Assembly (NCBI GenBank): GCA_026125285.1 | Contig: JAHCLO010000005.1 | Span: 124,001-188,000, forward strand | DNA from: Verrucomicrobiia bacterium | GTDB taxonomy: Bacteria; Verrucomicrobiota; Verrucomicrobiia; Limisphaerales; JADLHS01 | Direction: 5' to 3' | DNA: 64,000 nucleotides | Part shown: in pieces, positions 35,920 to 44,515 of the stretch | Position numbering within the stretch: position 1 is the stretch's first letter | Layout of the letters: each line of letters begins with the position of its first letter | Made by a program: the position numbers and the translations under genes | The notes under the pieces: generated by a model | The model's database searches: none | Told to the model about the DNA's origin: nothing | What the model saw: the letters and a program-made list of their open reading frames with translations, nothing else

Positions 35920-36051
35920 ATGCGAGACACTCCCGTCTGTGGGTCAGTCGGCAAATCCGTCAATCTCCTTAATGATATCACCTATCTGATTGGGACAGGC
36001 GACAAGACATTTGTGGTCAACTGGGAATTTTACTCGCAGCAGGTGCTTTAG
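35920..36051 (+). CDS. Small open frame (43 residues) of unknown status
   Basis: ATG 35920 to TAG 36049-36051, sequence MRDTPVCGSVGKSVNLL ... VVNWEFYSQQVL. The composition looks protein-like, but there is no ribosome site or family resemblance. It may be the surviving end of a lost gene. Placed between the PPC protein and the Uma2-family gene. Confidence 0.2.
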   Translation: MRDTPVCGSVGKSVNLLNDITYLIGTGDKTFVVNWEFYSQQVL

Positions 36052-36106
36052 CCAGCCGGCAGTTTCCTGTTTTGACTTCGTGGGGATTGCTGATTAGGGT
36101 CACGTT

Positions 36107-36673
36107 GTGCTTGCTGCTGCGGACAATCTGGTGACCGTTGATGACTACCGGGCATTGCCGGAGGGACCGCCGCACTATCAGTTGATCCAAGGGAGGCTGC
36201 TGATGTCACCATCGCCCAACCGCTATCATCAAGATATATGCCGGAATTTATTGGTGTTGCTCCAGAACTTCCTGGAGGACCATCCGCTGGGCGTGGTGTA
36301 TCCGTCGCCGTCAGACGTTTATCTTACCAGCTACGACGCCTATCAGCCGGACCTCTATTTTGTCTCCAATGACAACGCCGCGATCCTAAGTCCCCAAGGC
36401 GCGGCTGGGGCGCCGGACCTGGTGATCGAAGTCCTGTCGCAGGGCACGGCTCACTATGATCGCGATCTCAAACGCAAGATCTACGCCCAGGCCGGCGTGA
36501 AGGAACTGTGGCTTATTGACCCGGAGGCGCAGCAAATTCTAGTTCACCAGTTGAATCCGCCGACAAACCAAGCTCCGGCGCTGCATGGTGTTGATGCAAG
36601 CTTCAACACGCCGTTGCTGGCGGGCCTGCTGATCGAGGCCAAGGCCGTCTTCAAACCGTCGCGCCTGGGCTGA
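36107..36673 (+). CDS. Uma2-family (DUF820) putative endonuclease
   Basis: 188 residues from GTG 36107. TVDDYRALPEGPPHYQLIQG is the family start. The PD-(D/E)XK-like core has QPDLYFVS, PDLVIEVLSQGT and an RKIYAQAGVKELWLIDP motif with the catalytic D ... E-V ... K pattern. Uma2 proteins are nuclease-fold proteins of unclear role, often in multiple copies. It stands alone. Confidence 0.88.
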   Translation: MLAAADNLVTVDDYRALPEGPPHYQLIQGRLLMSPSPNRYHQDICRNLLVLLQNFLEDHPLGVVYPSPSDVYLTSYDAYQPDLYFVSNDNAAILSPQGAAGAPDLVIEVLSQGTAHYDRDLKRKIYAQAGVKELWLIDPEAQQILVHQLNPPTNQAPALHGVDASFNTPLLAGLLIEAKAVFKPSRLG

Positions 36674-36850
36674 ACGGGGCTTTCCTCGCGTCACGCGTTG
36701 TCTTGAACTTCCCAGGACGTTCCACACGGGCACACGCAACCAGTCGTCGCTTCCATGCGATCAACGGCCCCACACCGCACACAACCTGCTTGCCAGCCGA
36801 CATTCGCTGATTTAAGAAACATGCGTTGGTATCAACCGGGCACAAACATT

Positions 36851-38143
36851 ATGACTACTCCAAATCGCTTCACTCGCCGCCAGTTCCTCAAAACCACCGC
36901 TGCCGTTGCGGCCGTCGCGCCGACGCTGCTGCCTTCCTCGGTCTGGTCCGCCGCGACAGCGCCCAATGACCGGCTCACCCTTGGCTTCATCGGTCTGGGC
37001 AAACAGAATCGCGGCCTGCTCAATGGCTTTATTCGCAGCAAGGAAACCCAAGTGGTTGCGGTGTGCGAAGTGGATACCAGGCGCCGCGAGCACGCGCAGA
37101 AATCAGTGGTGGACTATTACGCGAAGCAAACCGACAAAGGCGCGTACAAGGGTTGCGACGCCTACACGGATTTCCGCGAGCTGACCGCGCGCAAGGACAT
37201 TGACGGGGTGGTGATTGCCACGCCGGATCACTGGCACGCCATCCAAGTGATTGCCGCCGCGGACTCCGGCAAAGACGTTTATTGCGAGAAACCGTTGTCA
37301 CTGACGATTCGCGAGGCGCGGGAAATGGTCAAGGCCGTGCGCCGTAACCAGCGGATTCTCCAGACGGGTAGCATGCAGCGTTCGTCTCAGGAATTTCGCA
37401 AGGCGTGCGAACTCGTGCGCAACGGACGCATCGGTAAGGTGCAGAAGGTCATTGTCGGCGTCGGTGCGCCGAGCAAATGGTGCGACCTGCCGGAGGAGGC
37501 GATGGAGCCCGGCCTGGATTGGGACCTCTGGCTCGGTCCGGCGCCGATGCGCCCCTACAACTCCGTGCTCAGTCCGCGTGGCGTTCATGATCATTTTCCG
37601 AACTGGCGCAATTACCGCGAGTATTCCGGCGGCATGATGACCGATTGGGGGGCGCATCATTTCGACATCGCGCAATGGGGCTTGGGCATGGATGACAGCG
37701 GGCCGGTGGAGATTATTCCGCCGGAGAATCCTAACGCCAGGACGGGCGTGCGTTTCCGTTACGCCAACGGCGTGGAAATGATTCATGACAGCAGCAAAGG
37801 CGGCGCGACGTTCCTCGGCACAGAGGGAAGGATTTTTGTGGATCGCGGCCGGTTTCAGGCCGAACCGGAATCGCTGGGCCAGGAACCGTTGGGCGAGAAC
37901 GCCGTTCGCCTTTACGCCAGCAACAATCACTTGCAGGACTGGCTCAACTGCGTGCGTAGCCGCAAACTGCCGATCTGCGATGTCGAGATCGGCGCCCGTT
38001 CGGTGAGCGTGTGCCACCTGGGCAACCTCGCGTACTGGCACAATCGCCGCCTGAAATGGGATCCGGTGAAGGAACAATTCATCGGCGACGCGGAGGCGAA
38101 CACCTGGCTGGATTACCAGCGACGCGGGTCATGGAAGGTGTAG
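36851..38143 (+). CDS. Gfo/Idh/MocA-family oxidoreductase, Tat-exported
   Basis: 430 residues from ATG 36851; the frame opens at 36755. Tat signal TRRQFLKTTAAVAAVAPTLL, then LGFIGLGKQNRGLL, VYCEKPLSLTIRE and DWGAHHFDIAQWGL, the active-site His-containing stretch. Third paralogue of the window. Substrate unknown; probably a sugar or sugar derivative outside the cytoplasm. Confidence 0.9.
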   Translation: MTTPNRFTRRQFLKTTAAVAAVAPTLLPSSVWSAATAPNDRLTLGFIGLGKQNRGLLNGFIRSKETQVVAVCEVDTRRREHAQKSVVDYYAKQTDKGAYKGCDAYTDFRELTARKDIDGVVIATPDHWHAIQVIAAADSGKDVYCEKPLSLTIREAREMVKAVRRNQRILQTGSMQRSSQEFRKACELVRNGRIGKVQKVIVGVGAPSKWCDLPEEAMEPGLDWDLWLGPAPMRPYNSVLSPRGVHDHFPNWRNYREYSGGMMTDWGAHHFDIAQWGLGMDDSGPVEIIPPENPNARTGVRFRYANGVEMIHDSSKGGATFLGTEGRIFVDRGRFQAEPESLGQEPLGENAVRLYASNNHLQDWLNCVRSRKLPICDVEIGARSVSVCHLGNLAYWHNRRLKWDPVKEQFIGDAEANTWLDYQRRGSWKV

Positions 38144-38591
38144 CGAGCTGGAAGTGATCCACATCTGATTCACTGAATGGGTGAGGCCTCGCCTCCACTC
38201 AACTCTGTGATTCCCTCGGCCAAACGCCCTGCCATGTTCTCCTTCTCTGCATCCGATGGGGAGAGATTTCTCTCAACCCAAGTTCGAACTTTGAACCCCC
38301 GAACCGTAGCCGCCGACGTGAGGAGGCGGATTCCCCTGAGCTGCAACGTGGTCCGCCTCCTCACGTCGGCGGCTACGAGCGAAAGGTTCGGGGGGAGGGC
38401 CGGTGGGAGGTGAACACAAATTGTTTACTCGTGCGCGAAGCGGTCGGGGTGATCAAAAAGACAGCGTTTTAACCAAGGGTAAACACAGATGGACACAGAT
38501 GAAAACGGCCCGAAAATCCGGCGTGTGACACGCGGTGGTAAGCAGTTCTTGCCCCTCCGTATCCGTGTTCATCCGTGTCCATCCGTGGTTT
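38144..38591 (+). other. Intergenic spacer made largely of repeats
   Basis: Contains family A element copy 4 with its conserved flank (38228-38376) and an inverted repeat of ACACAGATGGACACAGATG-type units (38471-38592). No gene seen. Confidence 0.65.
38306..38376 (+). repeat. Palindromic element family A, copy 4 (intergenic)
   Basis: Arms GTAGCCGCCGACGTGAGGAG... and ...CTCCTCACGTCGGCGGCTAC. The 21-base loop TTCCCCTGAGCTGCAACGTG(G) is an inverted, slightly diverged copy of the loop at 5922-5992. The left flank back to about 38228 is also similar to the right flank of that copy. Confidence 0.9.
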
Positions 38592-38592
38592 C
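38471..38592. repeat. Inverted repeat of ACACAGATG-type units
   Basis: AACACAGATGGACACAGATG on the left pairs with CATCCGTGTTCATCCGTGTC plus CATCCGTGGTTT on the right. Loop of about 50 bases. Confidence 0.7.
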
Positions 38593-39127
38593 AGTTCCGT
38601 TCCGCTTCCTCCTCGCCGCCGCGCACCAGTGAATCCAGGAACTTCCGCCGATAATCCACGATAATCCGCAGCCGGTCGCGCTGCTGATGATGCTCGCCCT
38701 GTGGAATTCAGCGGTTCGCCGCGCCTCGCCCAATTCGGCTCGCGCTGCGGAAGCCGTGAATGCTCGTCGCCCGCGCGCCTTATTCCACGGGGCGAGCGCA
38801 ATTGCCGAAAAAAGACTGCCTGCATAACATCTACGCGCGATTTCTCTTTCGTGAAGCTGGCTTCCAACTCCGCCAACCGCGCTAGACAGGCAGCTAGGCC
38901 AGTCAATCGCCAATTATGTCTGCCAATTCCTTCTGCTTTGGCTCCCTGCGCGGCTTTCCGTGAACCATCCAAAATTCGAGCAAGTGAGCCAGTTCGGTCG
39001 CCTTTTTCTCGTCACCCGTTCGGCTTTGGGAAAGTTCTTTCGCAGTCGCGGCATGCGCCGCGAGTCGTGCGCTCAACTTGGTCTGCAAACTCTGTGCGGC
39101 CTTAAGGGAGCAGTAGTCAGGAGTCAC
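38592..39127 (-). pseudogene. Remnant of a gene with several frameshifts
   Basis: Read on the minus strand, protein-like blocks occur in order but in different frames: ELAHLLEFWMVHGKPRREPK and KQKELADIIGD-stop (frame of ATG-like start 39127), then LARLAELEASFTKEKSRVDV (second frame), then QQRDRLRIIVDYRRKFLDSL (third). Each has strong coding character and the blocks chain naturally, so this looks like one decayed gene of about 170 residues. I do not recognise its family. Confidence 0.45.
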
Positions 39128-39503
39128 TGGTCAGTGGTCAGTGCTCCGTGCTTGGTGGCCGCACCATCTCGTCTGGCCCGCCGGAATTCAACGCAGAGAC
39201 GCCAGGGCGCAGCCCGAATAAACGCTGAGATGTAGAAACCCAAAAGAGCCGCAGAGGGGAAAGGTCAGGGGAATGTAGGTCAGGGGAATGGAGACAATGC
39301 CCTGAGTATGATTCCTCTGCCTTTCATTCTCCTGACCTCGTCCTGATGCCAGACGGGCGGGAAGCACAACGCCACGCCGCTTTGGAAACTCTGGCCGACG
39401 ACGAACAGCGGTGTCGCCGCGGCACTCTGCCACCGCACTCCAAAATTCTCATTCTAGCGTCTTTGCCTCTTTGCGCCTTTGCGTTGAATCGGAATTGAAC
39501 CGC
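39128..39503 (+). other. Intergenic spacer with a GGTCAGGGGAAT hairpin
   Basis: GGTCAGGGGAATG (39263-39275) and a second copy (39278-39290) face ATTCCTCTG and CATTCTCCTGACC (39310-39337). The same family, as double hairpins, lies within 51284-51362 and 51644-51722. No gene seen. Confidence 0.6.
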
Positions 39504-39800
39504 TCAGGCGGTTTCGTCCAGAGCGACGGAGACACGCAGGCCCAACGGTTTCAAAATCTCCTGCAAGGTTTCCAGAGTGGGATTGCCGTTCTTGGAGAGA
39601 ATTTTGTAGAGGCTCGGGCGTTTGAGGCCGACGCGCCCGGCCAGTTCACCCACCCCACCGCCGGCCTCGACCACGTCCTTGAGCGCAATCAGAAAGGCGG
39701 CGCTGTCCTTTTCCGCCAGCACTTGCGCGAGGTATTCGGCGGCGTATTCAGGGTCGCGCAGCCGCTTGAGCAGATCAGCTTTGTAGTTTTTCAGACGCAT
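39504..39800 (-). CDS. HigA-type antitoxin, HI1420-like DNA-binding protein
   Basis: 98 residues, helix-turn-helix of the XRE kind: VGELAGRVGLKRPSLYKILS then NPTLETLQEILKPLGLRVSV. The start KNYKADLLKRLRDPEYAAEY matches the addiction-module antidote family TIGR02684. It overlaps the toxin gene by 26 bases. Type II pairs of this sort have toxin first and antitoxin second, as here. Confidence 0.85.
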   Translation of the reverse strand: MRLKNYKADLLKRLRDPEYAAEYLAQVLAEKDSAAFLIALKDVVEAGGGVGELAGRVGLKRPSLYKILSKNGNPTLETLQEILKPLGLRVSVALDETA

Positions 39801-40119
39801 ATTTCAAGAATTGTTGCCAGTGTTGTTGCGCGCGCCGGATGTCGCGGGTCTGACTGCTTTTGTCGCCACCAGCCAGCAGCACCACGACCTGTTTGCCGTG
39901 GAGTCCGTAGTAAACACGGAGTCCCGGTCCGAAGTTTATCCGCAACTCGGACACCCCGCCGCCCACGGACTTGGAGTCACCGAAATTTCCGGCCCGCACG
40001 CGAGCCAGCCGGGAATCCACCGCCGCCTGCATTCTTTTGTCGCGCAGGGAATCAAACCATTCGTCAAACGGAACGAGTCCATTTTGAAGCTCCAGCTTCT
40101 TGATTTCTCGCTCGATCAC
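39775..40119 (-). CDS. HigB/RelE-superfamily toxin, HI1419-like (phage Gp49 family)
   Basis: 114 residues from GTG 40119; the frame opens at a TTG at 40155. Family signature: EWFDSLRDKRMQAAVDSRLA, AGNFGDSKSVGGGVSELRIN, GPGLRVYYGLHGKQVVVLLA and GGDKSSQTRDIRRA. RelE-fold ribosome-dependent mRNA interferases carry these. Paired with the antitoxin gene downstream. Confidence 0.85.
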   Translation of the reverse strand: MIEREIKKLELQNGLVPFDEWFDSLRDKRMQAAVDSRLARVRAGNFGDSKSVGGGVSELRINFGPGLRVYYGLHGKQVVVLLAGGDKSSQTRDIRRAQQHWQQFLKYASEKLQS

Positions 40120-40310
40120 CCGACCACTGTAATCTATAGGTGACAGCAGCGTCAAGTCTCGTGAACCAACGGCGCTTCTCCTTTAAGATGCCGCCAGTGC
40201 TCCCGCTGGTTTCAAAGGCAGAAGCAGAAAGTGGGAGGGCGACATTGCCGCAGGGTGCAAAAGTTCAACTCGCGCCTTGACGTGCCTCCGGCGCAGCAGT
40301 TCTTTCAGTC

Positions 40311-40708
40311 ATGCTTACCAAGCCACAGCAAGCAGTCTCCGAGGTTCCGGGGCTTGATTACATTCTCGTGATCTTCCCGGGCTTCTCGTGGCACAACCTG
40401 TTTTCCAGCGATCCGCCCAATCAGATTACGCGCCATGCCGGCCATTTCTACTGGCGACAGGCTTGCAACGCCGGGTCCGCCGGTAGCACAGTGAACTATG
40501 GCGCGATGTTCGACGAGGTGGAGAAGGCTCGGCCATGTTCAAACTCACGCCCACGGCGGCAGAGTTGGCGACGCAAGCCAGATTCATCCCGCTGAACATT
40601 TACGGCATGAATCTCCCCAGCGACTGGTATCTGCGTCTGGCTGGCGCCGCGAGCCGGATGTTGCGATCCGATATTCCTCTCACCACACAACGACCCACCA
40701 ATTCCTGA
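40311..40708 (+). pseudogene. 3' fragment of a glycoside hydrolase-like gene, frameshifted
   Basis: GLDYILVIFPGFSWHNLF ... GSTVNYGAMFDEVE in the frame of ATG 40311 continues, after loss of about one base near 40522, as MFKLTPTAAELATQARFIPL ... NLPSDWYLRLAGAASRMLR in another frame, ending at TGA 40706-40708. The joined reading resembles the C-terminal end of GH71/GH99-type xylosidase/arabinosidase proteins of this phylum, from memory. The 5' part of the gene is absent. Confidence 0.6.
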
Positions 40709-40738
40709 CGACGACTCAACTCAACCAAACCACCACTC

Positions 40739-43003
40739 ATGAAAAACCACACCCAGGCAGGGCAAGTTCTGCAAATCCACAAACCAAGATTCCGGCTATT
40801 AAAGTTCCACATTATCGTGTCGTTGGTTTGCTTGGAGGCTGTCTCTGGAAACGCGCAGTCTTCCGCCCTACCGACGCTGGAATCAGCGCCGGCTGCCGCC
40901 GCGTCCGGGCGCCCGGACTGGTTGCTCAACGCACAGTCCTACCAGGCAGGCGTGTTCCAGGGTGACACCCCTGACGAAGTTGTGCTGCAAAACGGTTTGG
41001 TGCGTCGGACGTTCAAGCTCGCTCCGAACGCCGCCACGATTGGCCTTGATAATCTGATGACGAGTGAAGCGGTGCTGCGCGCGGTCGAGCCGGAGGCCAC
41101 GGTCACGATTGATGGCCAGGAATTCGCCGTGGGCGGGCTGCGCGGGCAACCGGATCGCGCCTACTTGCTGCCGGAGTGGATTACGACCCTCACCAATGAC
41201 CCGGCAGCATTTCAGTTCGTGGATTTTCAGACGGGCAAACCGGAGTCGCCCATTGTATGGAAACGCAAACGGCACAGCGCCGATTTGCCGTGGCCGCTTC
41301 CGGGAGCAACGCTCGCACTGACTTTCGGCGGCCCGACGGAATCCACACGGGGCATTGCCGTGACCGTCCACCATGAGATTTATGACGGCCTGCCGGTGTT
41401 GGGTAAATGGCTCACCGTGAGCAACGGCACTGAGCGCGCCATCACGCTGGATCGCTTTGCCAGTGAGCGCCTCGCTGTGGTGGAAGCAGAGTCCGCAGTG
41501 GATGAGCGGACGGATATTGCCTGGCGCACCCCGGCCATCACGGTGTTCAGCGATTACATGTTCAAGGGCATGGATGTGGTGACGGGCAATCAAGTAGCTG
41601 CGTGGCGCACCGACCCGGAGTTCAAAACCCAGGTAAGCTACGCCCTCAAGACTCCGTGTCGCCTCGTTTGCGAACCACCCATCGGTCCTGGCGTCCGGCT
41701 CGCACCTGGCGAAACCTTCACCAGCTTTCGCGTGTGGTTGGTGGTGCATGATACGACGGAGCGCGAGCGCCAGGGATTGTTCATTCGTCGGGCGCACCGC
41801 GCGCTGGCCCCGTGGTCCACCGAGAATCCCGTGATGATGCATGTCCGCAACTCGGACTCGAAATCCTTCCGCAACGCGGTGGACCAATGCGCCGAGGTGG
41901 GCTTCGAGATGATCATTTACACCTTTGGCAGCGGACTGAACGCCGAAAGTGAAGACCCGGCTTACCTCGCGAGAATCAAAGCGGACGTGGATTACGCGCA
42001 CAGCAAAAGCATTGAAGTGGGGGCGTATTCACTCTTCAGCAGCCGCCGGATTGACGATGCCAATGACGTGATCAATCCCCAGACGGGCAAGCCGGGTGGC
42101 GCGATCTTTGGCAACGCGCCCTGTTTGGGCAGCGTGTGGGGCACGAATTACTTGCGCAAGCTGACTAACTTCTTCGTGCAAACCGGCCTGGATTTGCTCG
42201 AACACGATGGTCCCTATCCCGGTGACGTCTGCGCGTCCACCAATCATCCAGGGCATCGCGGACTGGCGGACTCGCAATGGGTTAACTGGCGCTTGAGTGC
42301 CGACCTCTACATCTGGTGCCGGGAGCGCGGGATTTACCTCAACCAGCCCGACTACTATTTCTTTGCTGGCGGCAACAAGACGGCCATGGGCTATCGCGAG
42401 GACAATTGGTCGTTGCCGCGGGCACAGCAACTGATTCACGCGCGGCAGAACATCTTTGACGGCACCTGGACCAAGCCGCAGACCGCCGGCTGGATGTTCG
42501 TTCCCCTCACGGAATACCACGGCGGTGGCGCGGCGGCGACCCTCGAACCTTTGCGCGAGCACTTGGACGCTTACGAAGGGCATCTCGCAAACACGCTCGG
42601 CGCCGGCGTGCAAGCCTGCTGGCGCGGTCCGCGGCTCTACGATTCCGATGACACCAAGGCGCCGGTCAAGCAGTGGGTGACTTGGTTCAAGCAACACCGC
42701 TCCATCCTGGAGAGCGACATCATCCACTGCCGGCGTGCCGATGGTCGGGACATTGACTATCTGCTGCACGTGAACCCGCGACTCAAGACGCGTGCGCTGG
42801 CGATGATTCACAATCCGCTCAATGTCGCCGTCGAACGCGAAGTCGTCCTACCGCTGTATTACACAGGCCTGACAAACGCCGCCCTGGTTCGAGAACAGGA
42901 CGGGGCTGGGAGATTGCATGAACTGGACCGCATGCATCGCATCTATATCCCGGTCAAAATCGCTCCACACGGGAGGACCTGGCTGACGGTGGAGTCACCT
43001 TGA
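40739..43003 (+). CDS. Exported alpha-galactosidase-like glycosidase
   Basis: 754 residues. Signal helix FHIIVSLVCLEAVSGNAQS after a long n-region. The N-terminal half is a beta-sandwich (VVLQNGLVRRTF, ALTFGGPTESTRG). The second half is TIM-barrel-like with GFEMIIYTFGSGLNAES, YAHSKSIEVGAYSLF and GLDLLEHDGPYPGD, placed like the nucleophile Asp region of GH36-type enzymes, plus QPDYYFFAGGNKTAMGY. The assignment as alpha-galactosidase-like rests on these resemblances; the exact family is uncertain. Likely periplasmic or secreted. Confidence 0.7.
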   Translation: MKNHTQAGQVLQIHKPRFRLLKFHIIVSLVCLEAVSGNAQSSALPTLESAPAAAASGRPDWLLNAQSYQAGVFQGDTPDEVVLQNGLVRRTFKLAPNAATIGLDNLMTSEAVLRAVEPEATVTIDGQEFAVGGLRGQPDRAYLLPEWITTLTNDPAAFQFVDFQTGKPESPIVWKRKRHSADLPWPLPGATLALTFGGPTESTRGIAVTVHHEIYDGLPVLGKWLTVSNGTERAITLDRFASERLAVVEAESAVDERTDIAWRTPAITVFSDYMFKGMDVVTGNQVAAWRTDPEFKTQVSYALKTPCRLVCEPPIGPGVRLAPGETFTSFRVWLVVHDTTERERQGLFIRRAHRALAPWSTENPVMMHVRNSDSKSFRNAVDQCAEVGFEMIIYTFGSGLNAESEDPAYLARIKADVDYAHSKSIEVGAYSLFSSRRIDDANDVINPQTGKPGGAIFGNAPCLGSVWGTNYLRKLTNFFVQTGLDLLEHDGPYPGDVCASTNHPGHRGLADSQWVNWRLSADLYIWCRERGIYLNQPDYYFFAGGNKTAMGYREDNWSLPRAQQLIHARQNIFDGTWTKPQTAGWMFVPLTEYHGGGAAATLEPLREHLDAYEGHLANTLGAGVQACWRGPRLYDSDDTKAPVKQWVTWFKQHRSILESDIIHCRRADGRDIDYLLHVNPRLKTRALAMIHNPLNVAVEREVVLPLYYTGLTNAALVREQDGAGRLHELDRMHRIYIPVKIAPHGRTWLTVESP

Positions 43004-43106
43004 AGACCGGAGACGACGGCTGGGTAAATGTGGCATGACGATTTCCAGCAGGCGGATTTCGCAGGGGCCGCTGCGTCGGCTTCTGCCTGCCCAATATCAA
43101 AAAAAC

Positions 43107-43178
43107 ACTTTGACTAAAGTGTGGCCGGGTCTCACAGTAACACCGTCGGTTGGAACTTAGTTGGAATAATCATTGGAA
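43107..43178 (+). promoter_or_regulatory. Putative promoter/operator of the PEP-CTERM gene
   Basis: CACTTTGACTAAAGTG (43107-43122) is a perfect 6-base inverted repeat and includes a -35-like TTGACT (43110-43115). TTGGAA occurs three times (43150, 43161, 43173), 11 and 12 bases apart, between it and the ATG at 43191. No clear -10 follows. Function is inferred only. Confidence 0.3.
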
Positions 43179-43190
43179 CAGAATCTGACC

Positions 43191-44354
43191 ATGAAGACTT
43201 CTCTCGTACTCTCGATCTTTGGCGCTACCTTAGTTGCGGCTACGTGTGTTCAAGCTCAGATTACGATCAATCCCCTGTCATCGTTCGGCGGAGGTGACGG
43301 CTGGCTGGCACCTGGTGAAGACGGCTATGGCTACCTGACCACGGGAAACACCGAGCGCGGCTTGGCCTACAATCCCGTGACAGGCAACCTGCTGCTCGTC
43401 AGTCGCGCCAATCCCACCGGCACCAACGCGGTGAATGTGCGGATTCTGGACTCGCTCACCGGTGCCGACCTCAGCCCGGTCGGTACGGGCGGCTTGAATC
43501 TGGGGAGTGGAGTTGTGTCCGGCGGTACTTTCCCCATCAACATGGTATCGGTCGGAAGCGATGGCGCCATCTACGTTGCCAATCTGACCATCCAAGCCTC
43601 CACGACCCCGTTCAAAATCTATCGTTGGACCGATGAGAGTGCGACGCCCATTACCGCCTACAATGGAACGCCAATCGAAGGCGGTCGCGTCGGGGATACG
43701 CTCGATGCCATTGGTGGCGGTGCTGGGACGCTCCTAGTCGCAGGATTTGGCAACAACCCGGCAACCAATGGGAACAATGGATATGCGATCTTTGACCCGA
43801 CGGCGGGGACTCACACGCAAGTAACCTTCGCCGGAACGCCGCCCAACGCCGGCGATTTTCGTTTGGGCATCACCTTCACCGATGCGGGCCACGTGATTGG
43901 GTCGCAAGGCGCGGGGGTGGACGGCTTCGCCCGCTACACGAGCTTCAGCGGTACGGACGGCACGTTGATTGGGACAGCAGCCCTGACCAGCGGCTCGCAA
44001 CGCCTCTTTGATTACACGGTGGTCGGAGGCGTTTCCTTGCTCGCAGCGCTGGACACGGTGGATTCCCAGATTCGGCTTTATGATGCCAGCGACCCTCTGA
44101 ACCTGGCTTACCTCGCCACGGCCACCACCTTGAGCGAGGCATCAGTTGCCAATGTCAATGGCACCGGCGCGGTGGCTTGGGGCGATGCGGTTTACGACTC
44201 AGATTCCGGCCAGTGGCTTGCGAACCTTTATGCCCTGAATTCGAACAACGGCATTCAAGCCTTCCTCGTAACAGTGCCGGAACCTTCTACCTTGGGTTTC
44301 CTGGCCCTGGGCGGCTTGCTGTTGGCGGCTTGGCGGGCCCGTGGTCGGCGATAA
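43191..44354 (+). CDS. PEP-CTERM sorted exported protein
   Basis: 387 residues from ATG 43191; the frame opens at 43173. Signal LVLSIFGATLVAATCVQAQ. The C-terminus is VPEPSTLGFLALGGLLLAAW followed by RARGRR, a textbook PEP-CTERM tail for exosortase processing. The body is a glycine-rich repeat protein (NPVTGNLLLVSR, VASDGAIYVANL-like), possibly a propeller of the DUF4623 kind. No exosortase is seen in the window. A strong terminator follows. Confidence 0.88.
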   Translation: MKTSLVLSIFGATLVAATCVQAQITINPLSSFGGGDGWLAPGEDGYGYLTTGNTERGLAYNPVTGNLLLVSRANPTGTNAVNVRILDSLTGADLSPVGTGGLNLGSGVVSGGTFPINMVSVGSDGAIYVANLTIQASTTPFKIYRWTDESATPITAYNGTPIEGGRVGDTLDAIGGGAGTLLVAGFGNNPATNGNNGYAIFDPTAGTHTQVTFAGTPPNAGDFRLGITFTDAGHVIGSQGAGVDGFARYTSFSGTDGTLIGTAALTSGSQRLFDYTVVGGVSLLAALDTVDSQIRLYDASDPLNLAYLATATTLSEASVANVNGTGAVAWGDAVYDSDSGQWLANLYALNSNNGIQAFLVTVPEPSTLGFLALGGLLLAAWRARGRR

Positions 44355-44381
44355 GCGTCGTCCTCTCGCACGCTTGATTTC

Positions 44382-44407
44382 AAGCCGACCGTCAGGTCGG
44401 CTTTTTT
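44382..44407 (+). terminator. Rho-independent terminator
   Basis: AAGCCGACC-GTCA-GGTCGGCTT is a perfect 9-pair stem, directly followed by a run of T. It lies 27 bases after the stop codon of the PEP-CTERM gene. Confidence 0.9.
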
Positions 44408-44515
44408 GTTGGGAATGAGCCCCTGGGTTTGCTCGGCGCAACAGACCGCAATTCAAGCAGCCAAAATACGAACCCCCGGCTTGACCGTTCGTTTCCGACC
44501 TGTTTCCTTGGGCGC

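Noticed and set aside
38306..38376. Palindromic element as a simple terminator
   Set aside because: No T-run follows, and identical elements lie inside open reading frames, so termination cannot be its general role.
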